A DNA stretch of 64,000 bases from Streptomyces sp. NRRL WC-3742 (GTDB lineage Bacteria; Actinomycetota; Actinomycetes; Streptomycetales; Streptomycetaceae), in the NCBI RefSeq assembly GCF_000720635.1, contig NZ_JOCF01000074.1, positions 14,910 to 78,909 of the forward strand, in the 5' to 3' direction. The position numbers and the translations under genes were made by a program. Below the pieces are notes generated by a model that saw only the letters and a program-made list of their open reading frames with translations, did not search any database and was not told the DNA's origin. Below, in pieces: positions 25,812 through 34,967 of the stretch; the first letter of the stretch is position 1; the number at the start of each line of letters is the position of its first letter.

Positions 25812-27026
25812 ATGCAGGTCATTCAGTCCAGCAAGCTCGCCAACGTCTGCTACGACATCCGCGGCCCGGTACTCGACGAGGCGATGCGGCTGGAGGAGCA
25901 GGGCCACCGCATCCTCAAGCTCAACACCGGAAACCCGGCCACCTTCGGCTTCGAGGCGCCCCCGGAGATCCTGCAGGACATCCTGCGCAACCTCGCCAAC
26001 GCACACGGCTACGGCGACTCCAAGGGCCTGCTCTCCGCGCGGCGCGCCATCGTCATGCACTACGAGGAGCGGGGCCTGCACGGGCTGAGCGTCGACGACG
26101 TCTTCCTCGGCAACGGCGTCTCCGAACTGATCCAGCTGGCCATGACCGCACTGCTGGACGACGGCGACGAGGTACTCGTCCCGGCTCCGGACTACCCGCT
26201 GTGGACGGCCTCCGTCTCCCTGGCCGGCGGCACCGCCGTGCACTACCGCTGCGACGAGCAGTCCGAGTGGTACCCGGACCTCGCCGACATCGAGGCCAGG
26301 ATCACCGACCGGACCAGGGCCCTGGTCGTGATCAACCCCAACAACCCCACCGGCGCGGTCTACCCGCGCGAGGTGCTGGAGGGCCTGGCCGAGATCGCCC
26401 GCCGCCACCAACTGGTCGTCTACGCCGACGAGATCTACGACAAGATCCTCTACGACGACGCCGTGCACGTCCCGCTGGCCACCCTGGCGCCCGACCTCTT
26501 CTGCGTCACCTTCAACGGACTCTCCAAGGCGTACCGCGTCGCGGGCTTCCGCTCCGGCTGGATGGTGCTCTCCGGCGACCGCAGCCGCGCCCGCAGCTAC
26601 ATCGAGGGCCTCACCGTGCTCGCCTCGATGCGCCTGTGCGCCAACATGCCCGCCCAGCACGCGGTGGCCGCCGCACTCGGCGGACGCCAGTCGATCAAGG
26701 ACCTGCTGCTGCCCGGCGGCCGCCTCCTCGCCTCCCGCGACGCCGCCTACGAGCTGCTCAACCAGATCCCCGGCGTCAGCTGCGTCAAGCCCAAGGGCGC
26801 GCTCTACGCCTTCCCCCGGCTCGACCCGAAGGTCCACAAGATCAAGGACGACGCCCAGATGGTCCTTGACCTCCTGCGCTCCCAGCGCATCCTGCTCGTC
26901 CAGGGCACCGGCTTCAACTGGCCCGAACCCGACCACTTCCGCCTGGTCACCCTCCCCCGCCCCGAGGAGATCACCGACGCCGTCACCCGCATCGGCGACT
27001 TCCTCGGCGGCTACGCGCAGCCGTAG
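25812..27026 (+). CDS. PLP-dependent aminotransferase, AlaA-like
   Basis: A 404-aa fold-type I aminotransferase. Signatures include LNTGNPATFGF, VINPNNPTGAVY, YADEIYDKI and the PLP lysine Lys239 in GLSKAYRVAGFRSGW. Overall similarity is to bacterial AlaA/AlaC, which make alanine from pyruvate and glutamate. ATG 25812 begins MQVIQSSKLANVCYDIRGP, a typical start for this family. It is a single gene convergent with pckG, with a palindromic element between. Confidence 0.92.
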   Translation: MQVIQSSKLANVCYDIRGPVLDEAMRLEEQGHRILKLNTGNPATFGFEAPPEILQDILRNLANAHGYGDSKGLLSARRAIVMHYEERGLHGLSVDDVFLGNGVSELIQLAMTALLDDGDEVLVPAPDYPLWTASVSLAGGTAVHYRCDEQSEWYPDLADIEARITDRTRALVVINPNNPTGAVYPREVLEGLAEIARRHQLVVYADEIYDKILYDDAVHVPLATLAPDLFCVTFNGLSKAYRVAGFRSGWMVLSGDRSRARSYIEGLTVLASMRLCANMPAQHAVAAALGGRQSIKDLLLPGGRLLASRDAAYELLNQIPGVSCVKPKGALYAFPRLDPKVHKIKDDAQMVLDLLRSQRILLVQGTGFNWPEPDHFRLVTLPRPEEITDAVTRIGDFLGGYAQP

Positions 27027-27047
27027 CCGCAGCCGTAGCCGCGGCGG

Positions 27048-27104
27048 CACTACTCCGGTAGTGGCACTACATGCGTAGTGCCACTACATCCGTAGTAACA
27101 CTAC
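27048..27104. terminator. CACTAC/GTAGT palindromic array, probable bidirectional terminator
   Basis: The pentamer ACTAC and its complement GTAGT occur eight times in 57 bp, four each way. Among them is a perfect 13-bp inverted repeat, GTAGTGGCACTAC (27058-27070) and GTAGTGCCACTAC (27075-27087), with loop ATGC. It lies between the convergent aminotransferase and pckG genes. Confidence 0.7.
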
Positions 27105-27235
27105 GGCCGGAGTCCCGGGCCGTGCGGTCTCCTTGGTCGGGGAAAGACCGCCCGGCGGAACTCCGGCCGTCCTGTCGCTCGGCGGGCGCGCGGTTCGTGC
27201 CGCGCGTCCGCCTGTGTCTCGTCCGAGGCTCAGGC

Positions 27236-29065
27236 TCAGCCCAGACGCGCGACGAGGTTCCGGTACTCGTCCCACAGCTCCTTCGGGGTGTGCTCGCCGA
27301 ACAGCTCCAGGTGGGCCGGCACGAGCGCGGCCTCCTGGCGCCAGATGTCGGCGTCCACGGTGAAGAGCAGGTCGAGGTCCTCCTTGGACAGTTCCAGGTC
27401 GCCGAGGTCGAAGCCCTCGACGGTGGGCAGCACGCCGATCGGGGTCTCCACGCCCTCGCCGGTGCCCTGCAGGCGCTCGACGATCCACTTGAGCACGCGG
27501 CTGTTCTCGCCGTAGCCGGGCCAGACGAACTTGCCCTCGGCGTTCTTGCGGAACCAGTTGACGTAGTAGATCTTCGGCAGCTTGGCGGCGTCCGCCTCGG
27601 CGCCGACCTTGAGCCAGTGGGCGAAGTAGTCGCCCATGTTGTAGCCGCAGAACGGCAGCATCGCGAACGGGTCGCGGCGCAGCTCGCCCACGGTGCCCTC
27701 GGCGGCGGCGGTCTTCTCGGAGGCGATGTTGGCGCCGAGGAAGACGCCGTGCTGCCAGTCGAAGGACTCCGTCACCAGCGGGACGGCGGTGGCGCGGCGG
27801 CCGCCGAACAGGATCGCCGAGATCGGCACGCCCGCCGGGTCCTCCCACTCCGGGGCGATGGTCGGGCACTGCGCGGCCGGGACGGCGAAGCGGGCGTTCG
27901 GGTGGGCGGCCGGGGTGCCGGACTCGGGGGTCCAGTCGTTGCCGCGCCAGTCGGTGAGGTGCGCCGGGGGCTCCTCGGTGAGGCCCTCCCACCACACGTC
28001 GCCGTCGTCGGTGAGGGCGACGTTGGTGAACACCGTGTTGCTGTGCAGGGTGTCGATGGCGTTGGCGTTGGTGTCCACGCCGGTGCCGGGGGCGACGCCG
28101 AAGAAGCCGGCCTCGGGGTTGATGGCGTAGAGGCGGCCGTCGGCGCCGAAGCGCATCCAGGCGATGTCGTCGCCGATCGTCTCGACCTTCCAGCCCTCGA
28201 TGGTGGGCTGGAGCATGGCCAGGTTGGTCTTGCCGCAGGCCGAGGGGAAGGCGGCGGTGACGTACTTGGGCTCGCCGCCGGCCGGCGGGGTGAGCTTGAG
28301 GATGAGCATGTGCTCGGCCAGCCAGCCCTCGTCGCGGGCCATGGTCGAGGCGATGCGCAGCGCGTAGCACTTCTTGCCGAGCAGGGCGTTGCCGCCGTAG
28401 CCCGAGCCGAAGGACCAGATCTCCTTGGTCTCCGGGAAGTGCGAGATGTACTTGGTGGTGTTGCACGGCCACGCCACGTCCGCCTGGCCCTCGGCCAGCG
28501 GGGCGCCGACGGTGTGCACGGCCTTGACGAAGTCGCCGTCCTCGCCGAGCTGGTCCAGGACGGCCTGTCCCATGCGGGTCATGACGCGCATGGAGACGGC
28601 GACGTAGGCGGAGTCGGTGATCTCGACGCCGTAGGCGGCCAGCGGGGAGCCGACCGGGCCCATCGAGAAGGGCACGACGTACATCGTGCGGCCCTTCATC
28701 GAGCCGCGGAACAGGCCCTTCTCGCCCTGGAACAGCTCCCGCATCTCGGCGGGGGCCTTCCAGTTGTTGGTCGGGCCGGCGTCCTTCTCCTGCTCGGAGC
28801 AGATGTAGGTGCGGTCCTCCACGCGCGCCACGTCCGTCGGGTCCGAGGCGGCGTAGTAGGAGTTGGGGCGCTTCTCCTCGTTCAGCTTCTTGAAGGTGCC
28901 CTGAGCCACCAGAAGGTCCGCGAGGCGCTGGTACTCCTCGTCGGAGCCGTCGCACCACTCGATGCGGTCCGGCTTGGTGAGCTCGGCGATCTCACTCACC
29001 CAGGCAAGCAGCTGCTTGTGGCGGGTGGGCGCGGAGGCGCTGAGAGCAGAGATCTCGTACGACAC
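27236..29065 (-). CDS. pckG: Phosphoenolpyruvate carboxykinase (GTP)
   Basis: A 609-aa GTP-dependent enzyme that converts oxaloacetate and GTP to PEP, CO2 and GDP, the gateway of gluconeogenesis and an anaplerotic branch point. It carries the nucleotide-binding [13 protein letters not shown] (active-site Cys near 277) and [10 protein letters not shown], and length is standard for actinobacteria. GTG 29065 follows AAGGAG at six bases; upstream extension lacks coding character. A palindrome and AT-rich stretch upstream (29160-29215) may be regulatory. Confidence 0.96.
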   Translation of the reverse strand: MSYEISALSASAPTRHKQLLAWVSEIAELTKPDRIEWCDGSDEEYQRLADLLVAQGTFKKLNEEKRPNSYYAASDPTDVARVEDRTYICSEQEKDAGPTNNWKAPAEMRELFQGEKGLFRGSMKGRTMYVVPFSMGPVGSPLAAYGVEITDSAYVAVSMRVMTRMGQAVLDQLGEDGDFVKAVHTVGAPLAEGQADVAWPCNTTKYISHFPETKEIWSFGSGYGGNALLGKKCYALRIASTMARDEGWLAEHMLILKLTPPAGGEPKYVTAAFPSACGKTNLAMLQPTIEGWKVETIGDDIAWMRFGADGRLYAINPEAGFFGVAPGTGVDTNANAIDTLHSNTVFTNVALTDDGDVWWEGLTEEPPAHLTDWRGNDWTPESGTPAAHPNARFAVPAAQCPTIAPEWEDPAGVPISAILFGGRRATAVPLVTESFDWQHGVFLGANIASEKTAAAEGTVGELRRDPFAMLPFCGYNMGDYFAHWLKVGAEADAAKLPKIYYVNWFRKNAEGKFVWPGYGENSRVLKWIVERLQGTGEGVETPIGVLPTVEGFDLGDLELSKEDLDLLFTVDADIWRQEAALVPAHLELFGEHTPKELWDEYRNLVARLG

Positions 29066-29201
29066 GATCGCTCCTTCACGCCATCTCGGCGAGGAGACGG
29101 CGTAGCGGGGGTCTGAGGGTGCTTGCAGCGTAGCTCCGGGGTTCGGGCCCGATTGGGGCGGCGAGGCGAAATTGACGCATCTTTTACTACAGTCAGTATG
29201 A

Positions 29202-29215
29202 TTACTGGCCAGTAA
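29202..29215. promoter_or_regulatory. Palindrome TTACTGGCCAGTAA
   Basis: A perfect 14-bp palindrome in an AT-rich patch about 135 bp upstream of the pckG start, preceded by TTGACG (29173-29178). It is a candidate operator for pckG or the rightward haemolysin III gene. Confidence 0.5.
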
Positions 29216-29250
29216 CAGGGCCTCGGCGGCCGGTCCAGGAGGCTTCGAAC

Positions 29251-29331
29251 ATGGCCTCGAATACTCCAAAACGTCCAAGAGTGGCGATCGTCACTTCCGT
29301 ACGCATCAGTAACCTACGGATGCGTAGGTAG
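29251..29331 (+). CDS. Possible 26-aa leader peptide before haemolysin III
   Basis: A short ORF starting [20 protein letters not shown] and ending RMRR, rich in basic residues. AGGAGG lies eight bases upstream of its ATG, better than the site of the next gene. An 8-bp inverted repeat TACGCATC/GATGCGTA (29300-29307, 29319-29326) falls in its last codons, just before the haemolysin III start. It could be a leader peptide or a chance ORF; with no conservation data it stays tentative. Confidence 0.35.
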   Translation: MASNTPKRPRVAIVTSVRISNLRMRR

Positions 29332-29339
29332 CGGGTAGC

Positions 29340-30023
29340 ATGCTGCGCATGACTGCTGCTGCGCTCTCGGAGAGTGCGCCCACCGAGGCCAAGCCGAAGT
29401 GGCGGGGCTGGCTGCACGCCGGAATGTTCCCCGCGACAGTGGCCGCCGGGATCGTCCTGATCTGCCTGGCCGACTCCACGCCCGCCAAGATCGCGTGCGC
29501 GATCTACTCGGTCAGCGCCTGGCTGTTGTTCGGGGTCAGCGCGGTGTACCACCGCTTCAACTGGGGCCCGCGCGGTGACGCCGTGCTGCGCCGGCTCGAC
29601 CACGCGAACATCTTCCTGATCATCGCGGGCACCTACACGCCGTTCACGATGCTGCTGCTCAAGGGCGCCGACCAGCAGGTGCTGCTCTGGGTCGCCTGGG
29701 GCGGGGCGCTCGCCGGGATCGCCTTCCGGGTGTTCTGGGTCGGCGCGCCACGCTGGCTCTACACCCCGGTCTACCTGGCGCTGGGCTGGGCCGCCGTCTT
29801 CTTCCTGCCGGACTTCCTGCGCACCGGCGGCGTCGCCGTCCTGGTGCTGATGATCGTCGGCGGAGTCCTCTACAGCATCGGCGGCGTGGTGTACGGGCTC
29901 AAGCGGCCCAACCCCTCACCGCGCTGGTTCGGCTTCCACGAGGTGTTCCACGCCTTCACCCTCGGCGCCTTCATCGTCCAGTACGTCGGCGTCTCACTGG
30001 TGGCGTACAGCACGGCCGGCTGA
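29340..30023 (+). CDS. Haemolysin III / TrhA family membrane protein
   Basis: A 227-aa seven-helix membrane protein of the HlyIII/PAQR family. Conserved metal-site motifs are present: VSAVYHRF in the second helix region, RRLDHANIFLIIAGTYTPF, and HEVFHAFTL near the C-terminus. Bacterial members (E. coli TrhA, B. cereus hemolysin III) affect membrane energetics and lipid composition; true haemolysis is not implied. ATG 29340 has a weak ribosome binding site; ATG 29349 is an alternative. Its 3' end overlaps a convergent gene by 30 bp. Confidence 0.9.
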   Translation: MLRMTAAALSESAPTEAKPKWRGWLHAGMFPATVAAGIVLICLADSTPAKIACAIYSVSAWLLFGVSAVYHRFNWGPRGDAVLRRLDHANIFLIIAGTYTPFTMLLLKGADQQVLLWVAWGGALAGIAFRVFWVGAPRWLYTPVYLALGWAAVFFLPDFLRTGGVAVLVLMIVGGVLYSIGGVVYGLKRPNPSPRWFGFHEVFHAFTLGAFIVQYVGVSLVAYSTAG

Positions 30024-30539
30024 ACCCGGCGCGTTGTGACGGGCGGTCGCACGGTCCACGGACCTGGCGGCCGCCCGTTCCGCCGTCCAGGGCCGCTCGT
30101 ACGGAGCCCGGCCCGGCGACCTGCGCGGGTACGGAAGCTGCTCGGCCACGCCGGGACCGTCGATGCCCGGCAGGTCCGCTCCGACCTCGGGGAGCACCGC
30201 CTCCGCCACGGGCCGCCGCCCGGCCGACGCGGTGCGACCGCGCGCCTGCCGGGCGTCCAGCGCCTCGCGGGCCCGGCGGCAGCGCTCGCAGTGCGCGGCA
30301 TCGGGGATGCCCCGGGACGGGCGGTGCCCGGCGGGCGAGGGCGAGGGCGACCGGTGCAGCGCCCTCCAGCGGCGGGCCACGTGGACCATGACGAGCAGCA
30401 CCTCGACGCCCGCGACCGTCAGGACCAGCAGGGCGCCGTTGATCAGATAGGCCGCGACCACGGCCAGCGCGGAGGCCACGACCACCACCCCGCTCCACAC
30501 CTGGGCACTCGCCCGCCCGTCGTTCCCGTCGTCGGCCAC
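29994..30539 (-). CDS. Hypothetical membrane protein
   Basis: A 181-aa protein with two adjacent N-terminal transmembrane helices (VWSGVVVVASALAVVAAYLI and LLVLTVAGVEVLLVMVHVA). A cytosolic Arg/Pro-rich tail with HCERCRRA follows. No family was recognised. GTG 30539 has GAGGGG eight bases upstream. The 3' end overlaps haemolysin III by 30 bp on the opposite strand. The hydrophobic segments and codon bias support a real gene, but the C-terminal third is low-complexity and could be out of frame. Confidence 0.55.
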   Translation of the reverse strand: MADDGNDGRASAQVWSGVVVVASALAVVAAYLINGALLVLTVAGVEVLLVMVHVARRWRALHRSPSPSPAGHRPSRGIPDAAHCERCRRAREALDARQARGRTASAGRRPVAEAVLPEVGADLPGIDGPGVAEQLPYPRRSPGRAPYERPWTAERAAARSVDRATARHNAPGSAGRAVRHQ

Positions 30540-30794
30540 TTCGGCTTCCCCTCTCCCGGCGCCGGGCTCGTGGTCGGCTCCTGCCGCCCCACCCCTTCTC
30601 CGCTCTCGGCACGCGTCGGCCAGCACTGACCGATTGCCACATGGTATCTACCGACAGTCACTCGCGGCTGCCCCGGGGCGGCGAACGACAGATCAACGTT
30701 GCGTCAATTCCGTGTGCGGAAGCAGCACTTCCAGGACACATCACACTCCGCAGCCGTGCGGTCACTCATATTCACGTGGCGGTCACAATCATTT

Positions 30795-30824
30795 GAGAGT
30801 TACTGTCATTTGACAGAGACTCTC
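30795..30824. promoter_or_regulatory. Operator upstream of the MFS exporter
   Basis: GAGAGTTACTGTC and GACAGAGACTCTC form 13-bp arms with two mismatches and an ATTT spacer. It overlaps TTGACA (30810-30815), a -35, so a repressor here would block transcription. It probably binds the TetR protein encoded downstream of the exporter. Confidence 0.75.
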
Positions 30825-30872
30825 ACCAAGGGCCCCGCCACGGAGCCCGCCGAGGCCCGCCGGAGGTCACCC

Positions 30873-32423
30873 ATGTCCACCGCACCGCCCGTGTCCGCCA
30901 CCGCCGAGGACACCGCCGCCCCCACCGCGAACCCGCGCCGCCGGCTCGCCCTGGTCGCCGTCGCCCTGAGCGCCCTGGTGATCGGCTTCGACATGACGAT
31001 CATGAACGTCGCCCTGCCCACCCTCGCCGCGGACCTGCACGCCGGCACCGGGCAGCAACAGTGGATCGTCGACGCCTACACCGTCGTCTTCGCCGCCGCG
31101 ATGCTCCCCGCAGGACTGCTCGGCGACCGCTTCGGCCGCCGCCTCACCCTCACCGTGGGCCTCGCCCTGTTCGGGCTCGCCTCCGTGATCGGCATGCTCG
31201 CCGACTCCCCCGGCACCCTCGTCGCCGCCCGGGCCGCGATGGGCCTGGCCGGCGCCCTCGTCATGCCGATGGCCCTGGCCGTCATCCCCGGGCTCTTCCC
31301 CGCCGCCGAACAGCGCCGCGCCACCGCGGTCCTGGCCGCCGCGCTCGCCGCCGGAGCCCCGCTCGGCCCCCTCATCGGCGGCCTCCTGCTCCAGCACTTC
31401 TGGTGGGGCTCGGTCTTCGCCGTCAACGTCCCGCTGACCGCCGTCGGCATCCTCGCCTGCCTCCTGCTGCTGCCGGAGACCCGCAACCCCGCCGCACCCA
31501 GGATCGACCCGCTCGCCACCCTCCTCGCCGCGGGCGGCCTCAGCGCCCTCACCTACGGGATCATCGAGGGCGCCGACCGCGGCTGGGGCGACCCGCTGGT
31601 GCTCGCCACCCTCATCGGCTCGGTGCTCGCGCTCACCGCCCTCGTGCTGCGCAGCCGCCGCCAGGACGACCCGATGCTCGACCTCGGCCTGCTCGCCGAC
31701 CCGACCTTCCGCTGGTCCGCCGTCGCCGCCACCCTGATATCGCTCGTCCTCTTCGGCGCCTTCTTCGTCCTGCCCCTCTACTTCCAGAGCGTGCTGGGCA
31801 CCGACGCGCTCGGCTCCGGACTGCGGCTCATGCCGATGATGCTCGGCCTGCTGGTCGCCGCCAGGCTCACCGACCGGCTCGTCGACCGGATCGGCGCCCG
31901 TACGGTCATCACCGCGGGCCTGGCCATGCTCGGCGCCGCCCTGCTGTTCGGCAGCCGCACCGGCGCCTCGGACGGCTACGGGCGCACCGTGATCTGGCTG
32001 GTCGTCCTCGGCTTCGGCATGGGCCTGTCCCTGATCACCGCCCAGGCCACCGCCCTGGTCACCCTGCCGCCCGCCCGCGCCGGCGTCGGCTCCGGTCTGC
32101 TCCAGACCCTGCGCCAGGTCGGCGGCGCCATCGGCATCGCCGCCTTCGGCAGCCTGCTGGCCGGGGCCTACCGGGGCGCGCTCGACACCGGCGGACTGGC
32201 CGCCGACGCCGCACACCGGGCCGGCGGCTCGGTGGTCGCCGCCGACGCCCTCGCCCGTACCACCGGACAGCCCGCGCTCAGCACCTCCGCGCACGCGGCG
32301 TACGTCCACGGCATGGGGCTGGTACTGCTCGTCGCCGGGGTGCTCGCGGTGCTCTCCGCGCTCCTGGTCGCGGCCCGGATGCCCGCCGCGGGGGCTCCAG
32401 CCGCCGCGGCGGATCGCCGATAA
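30873..32423 (+). CDS. MFS drug exporter, DHA2 (14-helix) type
   Basis: A 516-aa transporter with about 14 transmembrane helices. Motifs of the DHA2/EmrB-QacA group: FDMTIMNVALPTL in helix 1, QQWIVDAYTVVFAA, and LGDRFGRRLTL (motif A). It probably exports a toxic or antibiotic compound by proton antiport. ATG 30873 follows GGAGG by six bases. It is the first gene of a two-gene operon with a TetR regulator eight bases downstream, under an operator at 30795-30824. Confidence 0.93.
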   Translation: MSTAPPVSATAEDTAAPTANPRRRLALVAVALSALVIGFDMTIMNVALPTLAADLHAGTGQQQWIVDAYTVVFAAAMLPAGLLGDRFGRRLTLTVGLALFGLASVIGMLADSPGTLVAARAAMGLAGALVMPMALAVIPGLFPAAEQRRATAVLAAALAAGAPLGPLIGGLLLQHFWWGSVFAVNVPLTAVGILACLLLLPETRNPAAPRIDPLATLLAAGGLSALTYGIIEGADRGWGDPLVLATLIGSVLALTALVLRSRRQDDPMLDLGLLADPTFRWSAVAATLISLVLFGAFFVLPLYFQSVLGTDALGSGLRLMPMMLGLLVAARLTDRLVDRIGARTVITAGLAMLGAALLFGSRTGASDGYGRTVIWLVVLGFGMGLSLITAQATALVTLPPARAGVGSGLLQTLRQVGGAIGIAAFGSLLAGAYRGALDTGGLAADAAHRAGGSVVAADALARTTGQPALSTSAHAAYVHGMGLVLLVAGVLAVLSALLVAARMPAAGAPAAAADRR

Positions 32424-32431
32424 TCAAGGGC

Positions 32432-33088
32432 ATGACTACCGAGCAGCCGACCGCGGCCCTCCCGGACGCCCCGACCGACGAGGTCCAGGCCATGCTGGAG
32501 GCGCCGCTGTCGCTGCGCGAGCGCAAGAAGCTCAAGACCCGCCAGACCATCCGCCGCGAGGCGTACCGGCTCTTCTCCGCCCAGGGCTTCGACAGCACCA
32601 CCGTCGAACAGATCGCCGCCGCCGCCGAGGTCTCCCCCTCCACCTTCTTCCGGTACTTCGCCACCAAGGAGGACCTCGTCCTCACCGACGAGTACGACCC
32701 GGCGATCCTCGCCGCCGTACTCCAGCGCCCGGCCGGCGAGCCCTTCCTGGAGTCCTGCCGGGCGGCGCTGCTCGGCATGATCCGGCACCTGCGCGAACAC
32801 GACCGGGAGGAACTGTTCGCCCGGATGCGGCTGGTCCACGAGGTGCCCTCGCTGCGCGCCGGGCTGCACCGGGCGAACGACAGCCCGCAGCAGCTGTTCC
32901 TCGCCGTGCTCACCAGGCGGGCGGGCGTCGAGGAGCCGACGTACGACATGCGCGTCGCCGCCGCCGTCCTCGGCGCCGCCACCACCGAGGCGGTGATGCG
33001 GTGGGCGGAGAGCGACGGGCGGGAGGACATCACCGACCTCGTCGACCGGGCCTTCGAGCTGCTGACCAGCGCGTTCGCGGGGCTGTGA
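32432..33088 (+). CDS. TetR-family regulator of the MFS exporter
   Basis: A 218-aa regulator. The HTH (about 30-75) shows LKTRQTIRREAYRLFSAQGF and TTVEQIAAAAEVSPSTFFRY, a canonical TetR layout. Its start is eight bases after the exporter stop, so both are on one transcript. This gives negative feedback: the repressor is induced with its own target. ATG 32432 fixes the usual N-terminal extension before the HTH. Confidence 0.92.
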   Translation: MTTEQPTAALPDAPTDEVQAMLEAPLSLRERKKLKTRQTIRREAYRLFSAQGFDSTTVEQIAAAAEVSPSTFFRYFATKEDLVLTDEYDPAILAAVLQRPAGEPFLESCRAALLGMIRHLREHDREELFARMRLVHEVPSLRAGLHRANDSPQQLFLAVLTRRAGVEEPTYDMRVAAAVLGAATTEAVMRWAESDGREDITDLVDRAFELLTSAFAGL

Positions 33089-33094
33089 CGGGAG

Positions 33095-33124
33095 CGGCGG
33101 GGCCCCCGGGCGAGGGCCCCGCCG
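33095..33124. terminator. Bidirectional terminator after the TetR gene
   Basis: Perfect 11-bp stem (33095-33105 with 33114-33124), eight-base loop, between two convergent genes. Confidence 0.85.
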
Positions 33125-33137
33125 CCGCGTTGCTGAG

Positions 33138-33986
33138 TCAGCGGGCGGTGCGGCGCCGCCGCAGCACCGCGCCCGTGCCCGCCAGAGCGGTGACGCCCAG
33201 CGCCGCGGCCGCCGTCACGGCCGGGAGCGGCGAGCCTCCGCCCGCCCGCGTGTCCGCCTCTGCCGCCCGGGCGACGTCGTACCCGCCGCCCTCGCCGGCC
33301 CGGTCGTACGCCGAGCCGGGCAGCTTGTCGCCGTACCGCTGGTGCACCAGCTTCTGGTACGCCGTCAGCGACACCCCGCCCGCGCCGACCGAGCGCCGGG
33401 CCTCGTCGTCCAGCGGCAGCACCCGCCCGTCGCGCAGCACGTACCAGGCGTTGATCTGCGGTTCGCGGAAGGCCGTACCGCCGCCGCTCGCCGCCTTCGC
33501 CGCGTAGTCGCTCTCGTCGCCGCCGGAGGCGATGTTCACCACCCGCCAGGCGCCGCCCTGGCGGACGGTCCAGACCGAGGCGCTCTGCCCGTCCGCCCCG
33601 ACCACCTTGCTCGCGGTGAACTCCGCCTTGGCCACCGGCGCGCCCGGGGTGCCCGCGACGAAGCCCGCGTCCAGGGTGTAGACCGGCACGGTGTCCCCGG
33701 CCAGGCGGGGCGCGGAGGCACTGGCCGCGCTCGCCTCCTCGGCCGCGCCGATGGTGAGTTGCTGCGTCGGCGGGACGCCCTTGCGGGCGAAGAAGTGGCC
33801 CACCTGGTCCAGGACGGCAGGGTCCTGGACGGCTCCCCGCGCCTGCGCCAGCTCGGCGGCGGGCACGGGCGCCGGGGCTCCGGCGGGCTGGTCGGCGTGC
33901 GCGGCGGGGGCCGCCACCGCCAGGCCGAGACCGGCGGTGAGCAGGGCGGCCGCGGCGGCCCGGAGGATGCGCTGGGAGTCGGTCAT
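33138..33986 (-). CDS. Secreted, C-terminally membrane-anchored protein
   Basis: A 282-aa protein with a signal peptide (MTDSQRILRAAAAALLTAG to AAHA), an alpha/beta ectodomain and a C-terminal helix ending in RRRRTAR, which would anchor it on the outer membrane face. No LPxTG motif precedes the helix, so it is not a clear sortase substrate. The ectodomain contains WTVRQGGAWRVVNIASGGDE and INAWYVLRDGRVLPLDDEAR, not assigned to a family. ATG 33986 follows GAGGTGG. It is ten bases downstream of a secreted cysteine protease gene, so the two may act together at the cell surface. Confidence 0.75.
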   Translation of the reverse strand: MTDSQRILRAAAAALLTAGLGLAVAAPAAHADQPAGAPAPVPAAELAQARGAVQDPAVLDQVGHFFARKGVPPTQQLTIGAAEEASAASASAPRLAGDTVPVYTLDAGFVAGTPGAPVAKAEFTASKVVGADGQSASVWTVRQGGAWRVVNIASGGDESDYAAKAASGGGTAFREPQINAWYVLRDGRVLPLDDEARRSVGAGGVSLTAYQKLVHQRYGDKLPGSAYDRAGEGGGYDVARAAEADTRAGGGSPLPAVTAAAALGVTALAGTGAVLRRRRTAR

Positions 33987-33996
33987 GGTCGCCACC

Positions 33997-34668
33997 TCAC
34001 GCGCCGATCCGGTAGAGGGAGTGGGTCCAGGAGAACGTGCTGTTGTTGACGTAGTACCAGTAGTCGCCCCAGTTGTAGCGGTAGTTGGACGGCCACGGGT
34101 CGCCCCAGTAGACCCAGTTGTTGCCGGTGTCGTACCCGTACACGACGTGCATGTGCCCGCCGCCCGAGCTCCACTGGATGCGGGTCTCGATCGGGCGGTT
34201 CGCGTCCACCTCGGCCTGGACGGTGGCGTAGCGCAGGTAGCCGCTGACGTACGAGCCCGGGGCGATGCCCACCCAGTCCAGGCCGTTCTGCACATCGGCC
34301 AGCGATGCCTGGCTGTTGGGGCAGGAGGAGTCGACCGAGCGGCCGAAGGCGGCGTTGCAGAACTGGTTCTGGCTGTAGTTGTAGCCGAACCAGGTGGCGA
34401 TCGTGTTGCCGCTCGCCGCCCAGCACCAGTTGGTCTGCTGTTGCTGCTGCATGCTGATGTTGAGCTTCTTGTACGTGCCGGCCAGGTCGGCCGTGCTGCC
34501 CGGCGCGGCGGCCTGGCGCACGTGCGCCGGAGCGGCGGCGGTCGCGGGCGCGGCGACGGCGGGGGTGCAGACGGCGGCGGTGAGAGCCGGGCCCAGGACG
34601 CCCAGGGTGAGCAGGGCGACCGCGCGGCGCGGCCGTATCCGCGGAATCCGCGGAAGTGGAACTGGCAT
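33997..34668 (-). CDS. Secreted papain-like cysteine protease (C39/C70-like)
   Basis: A 223-aa exported protein with signal peptide MPVPLPRIPRIRPRRAVALL to about residue 40. The C-terminal papain-like fold shows QTNWCWAASGN (nucleophile Cys), GGHMHVVYGYD (catalytic His) and YWGDPWP (Asp/Asn position), the usual triad order. It resembles the AvrRpt2-like C70 family and C39 double-glycine peptidases, which I cannot separate by eye. The start is ATG 34668, with AAGGAGG eight bases upstream. It is first in a two-gene operon with the tail-anchored protein. Its target is unknown. Confidence 0.82.
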   Translation of the reverse strand: MPVPLPRIPRIRPRRAVALLTLGVLGPALTAAVCTPAVAAPATAAAPAHVRQAAAPGSTADLAGTYKKLNISMQQQQQTNWCWAASGNTIATWFGYNYSQNQFCNAAFGRSVDSSCPNSQASLADVQNGLDWVGIAPGSYVSGYLRYATVQAEVDANRPIETRIQWSSGGGHMHVVYGYDTGNNWVYWGDPWPSNYRYNWGDYWYYVNNSTFSWTHSLYRIGA

Positions 34669-34905
34669 GGGGGATGCCTCCTTGCACCAGCGGAGCGAGG
34701 TGCGATGTGGGGGTGTGGGGGTGCGGTCCGGGATCGTGGGGGTGCGGTCCGGATCGCGCCACGAGCATCGCGCCGCCCTCGCGAGGTGGTCAACGGGCCT
34801 CGGAGGCACCGAAGTTCGGGTGTGAACGAGCGGCCACAGGTGTGAACACCGCCCGGAAAACCCCCGCGTGGAGCGCCGGGACCGGTGACAAACCACCGCC
34901 CTGAT

Positions 34906-34917
34906 GTGAATATTCAC
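34906..34917. promoter_or_regulatory. Palindrome GTGAATATTCAC
   Basis: A perfect 12-bp palindrome 51 bp upstream of the helix-turn-helix gene at 34968. It may be that regulator's own binding site. Confidence 0.5.
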
Positions 34918-34967
34918 GGTCAAAACCCGGAACGCCCGCGTCCCCCGCTCCGCGCCAGGAGGCAGCC

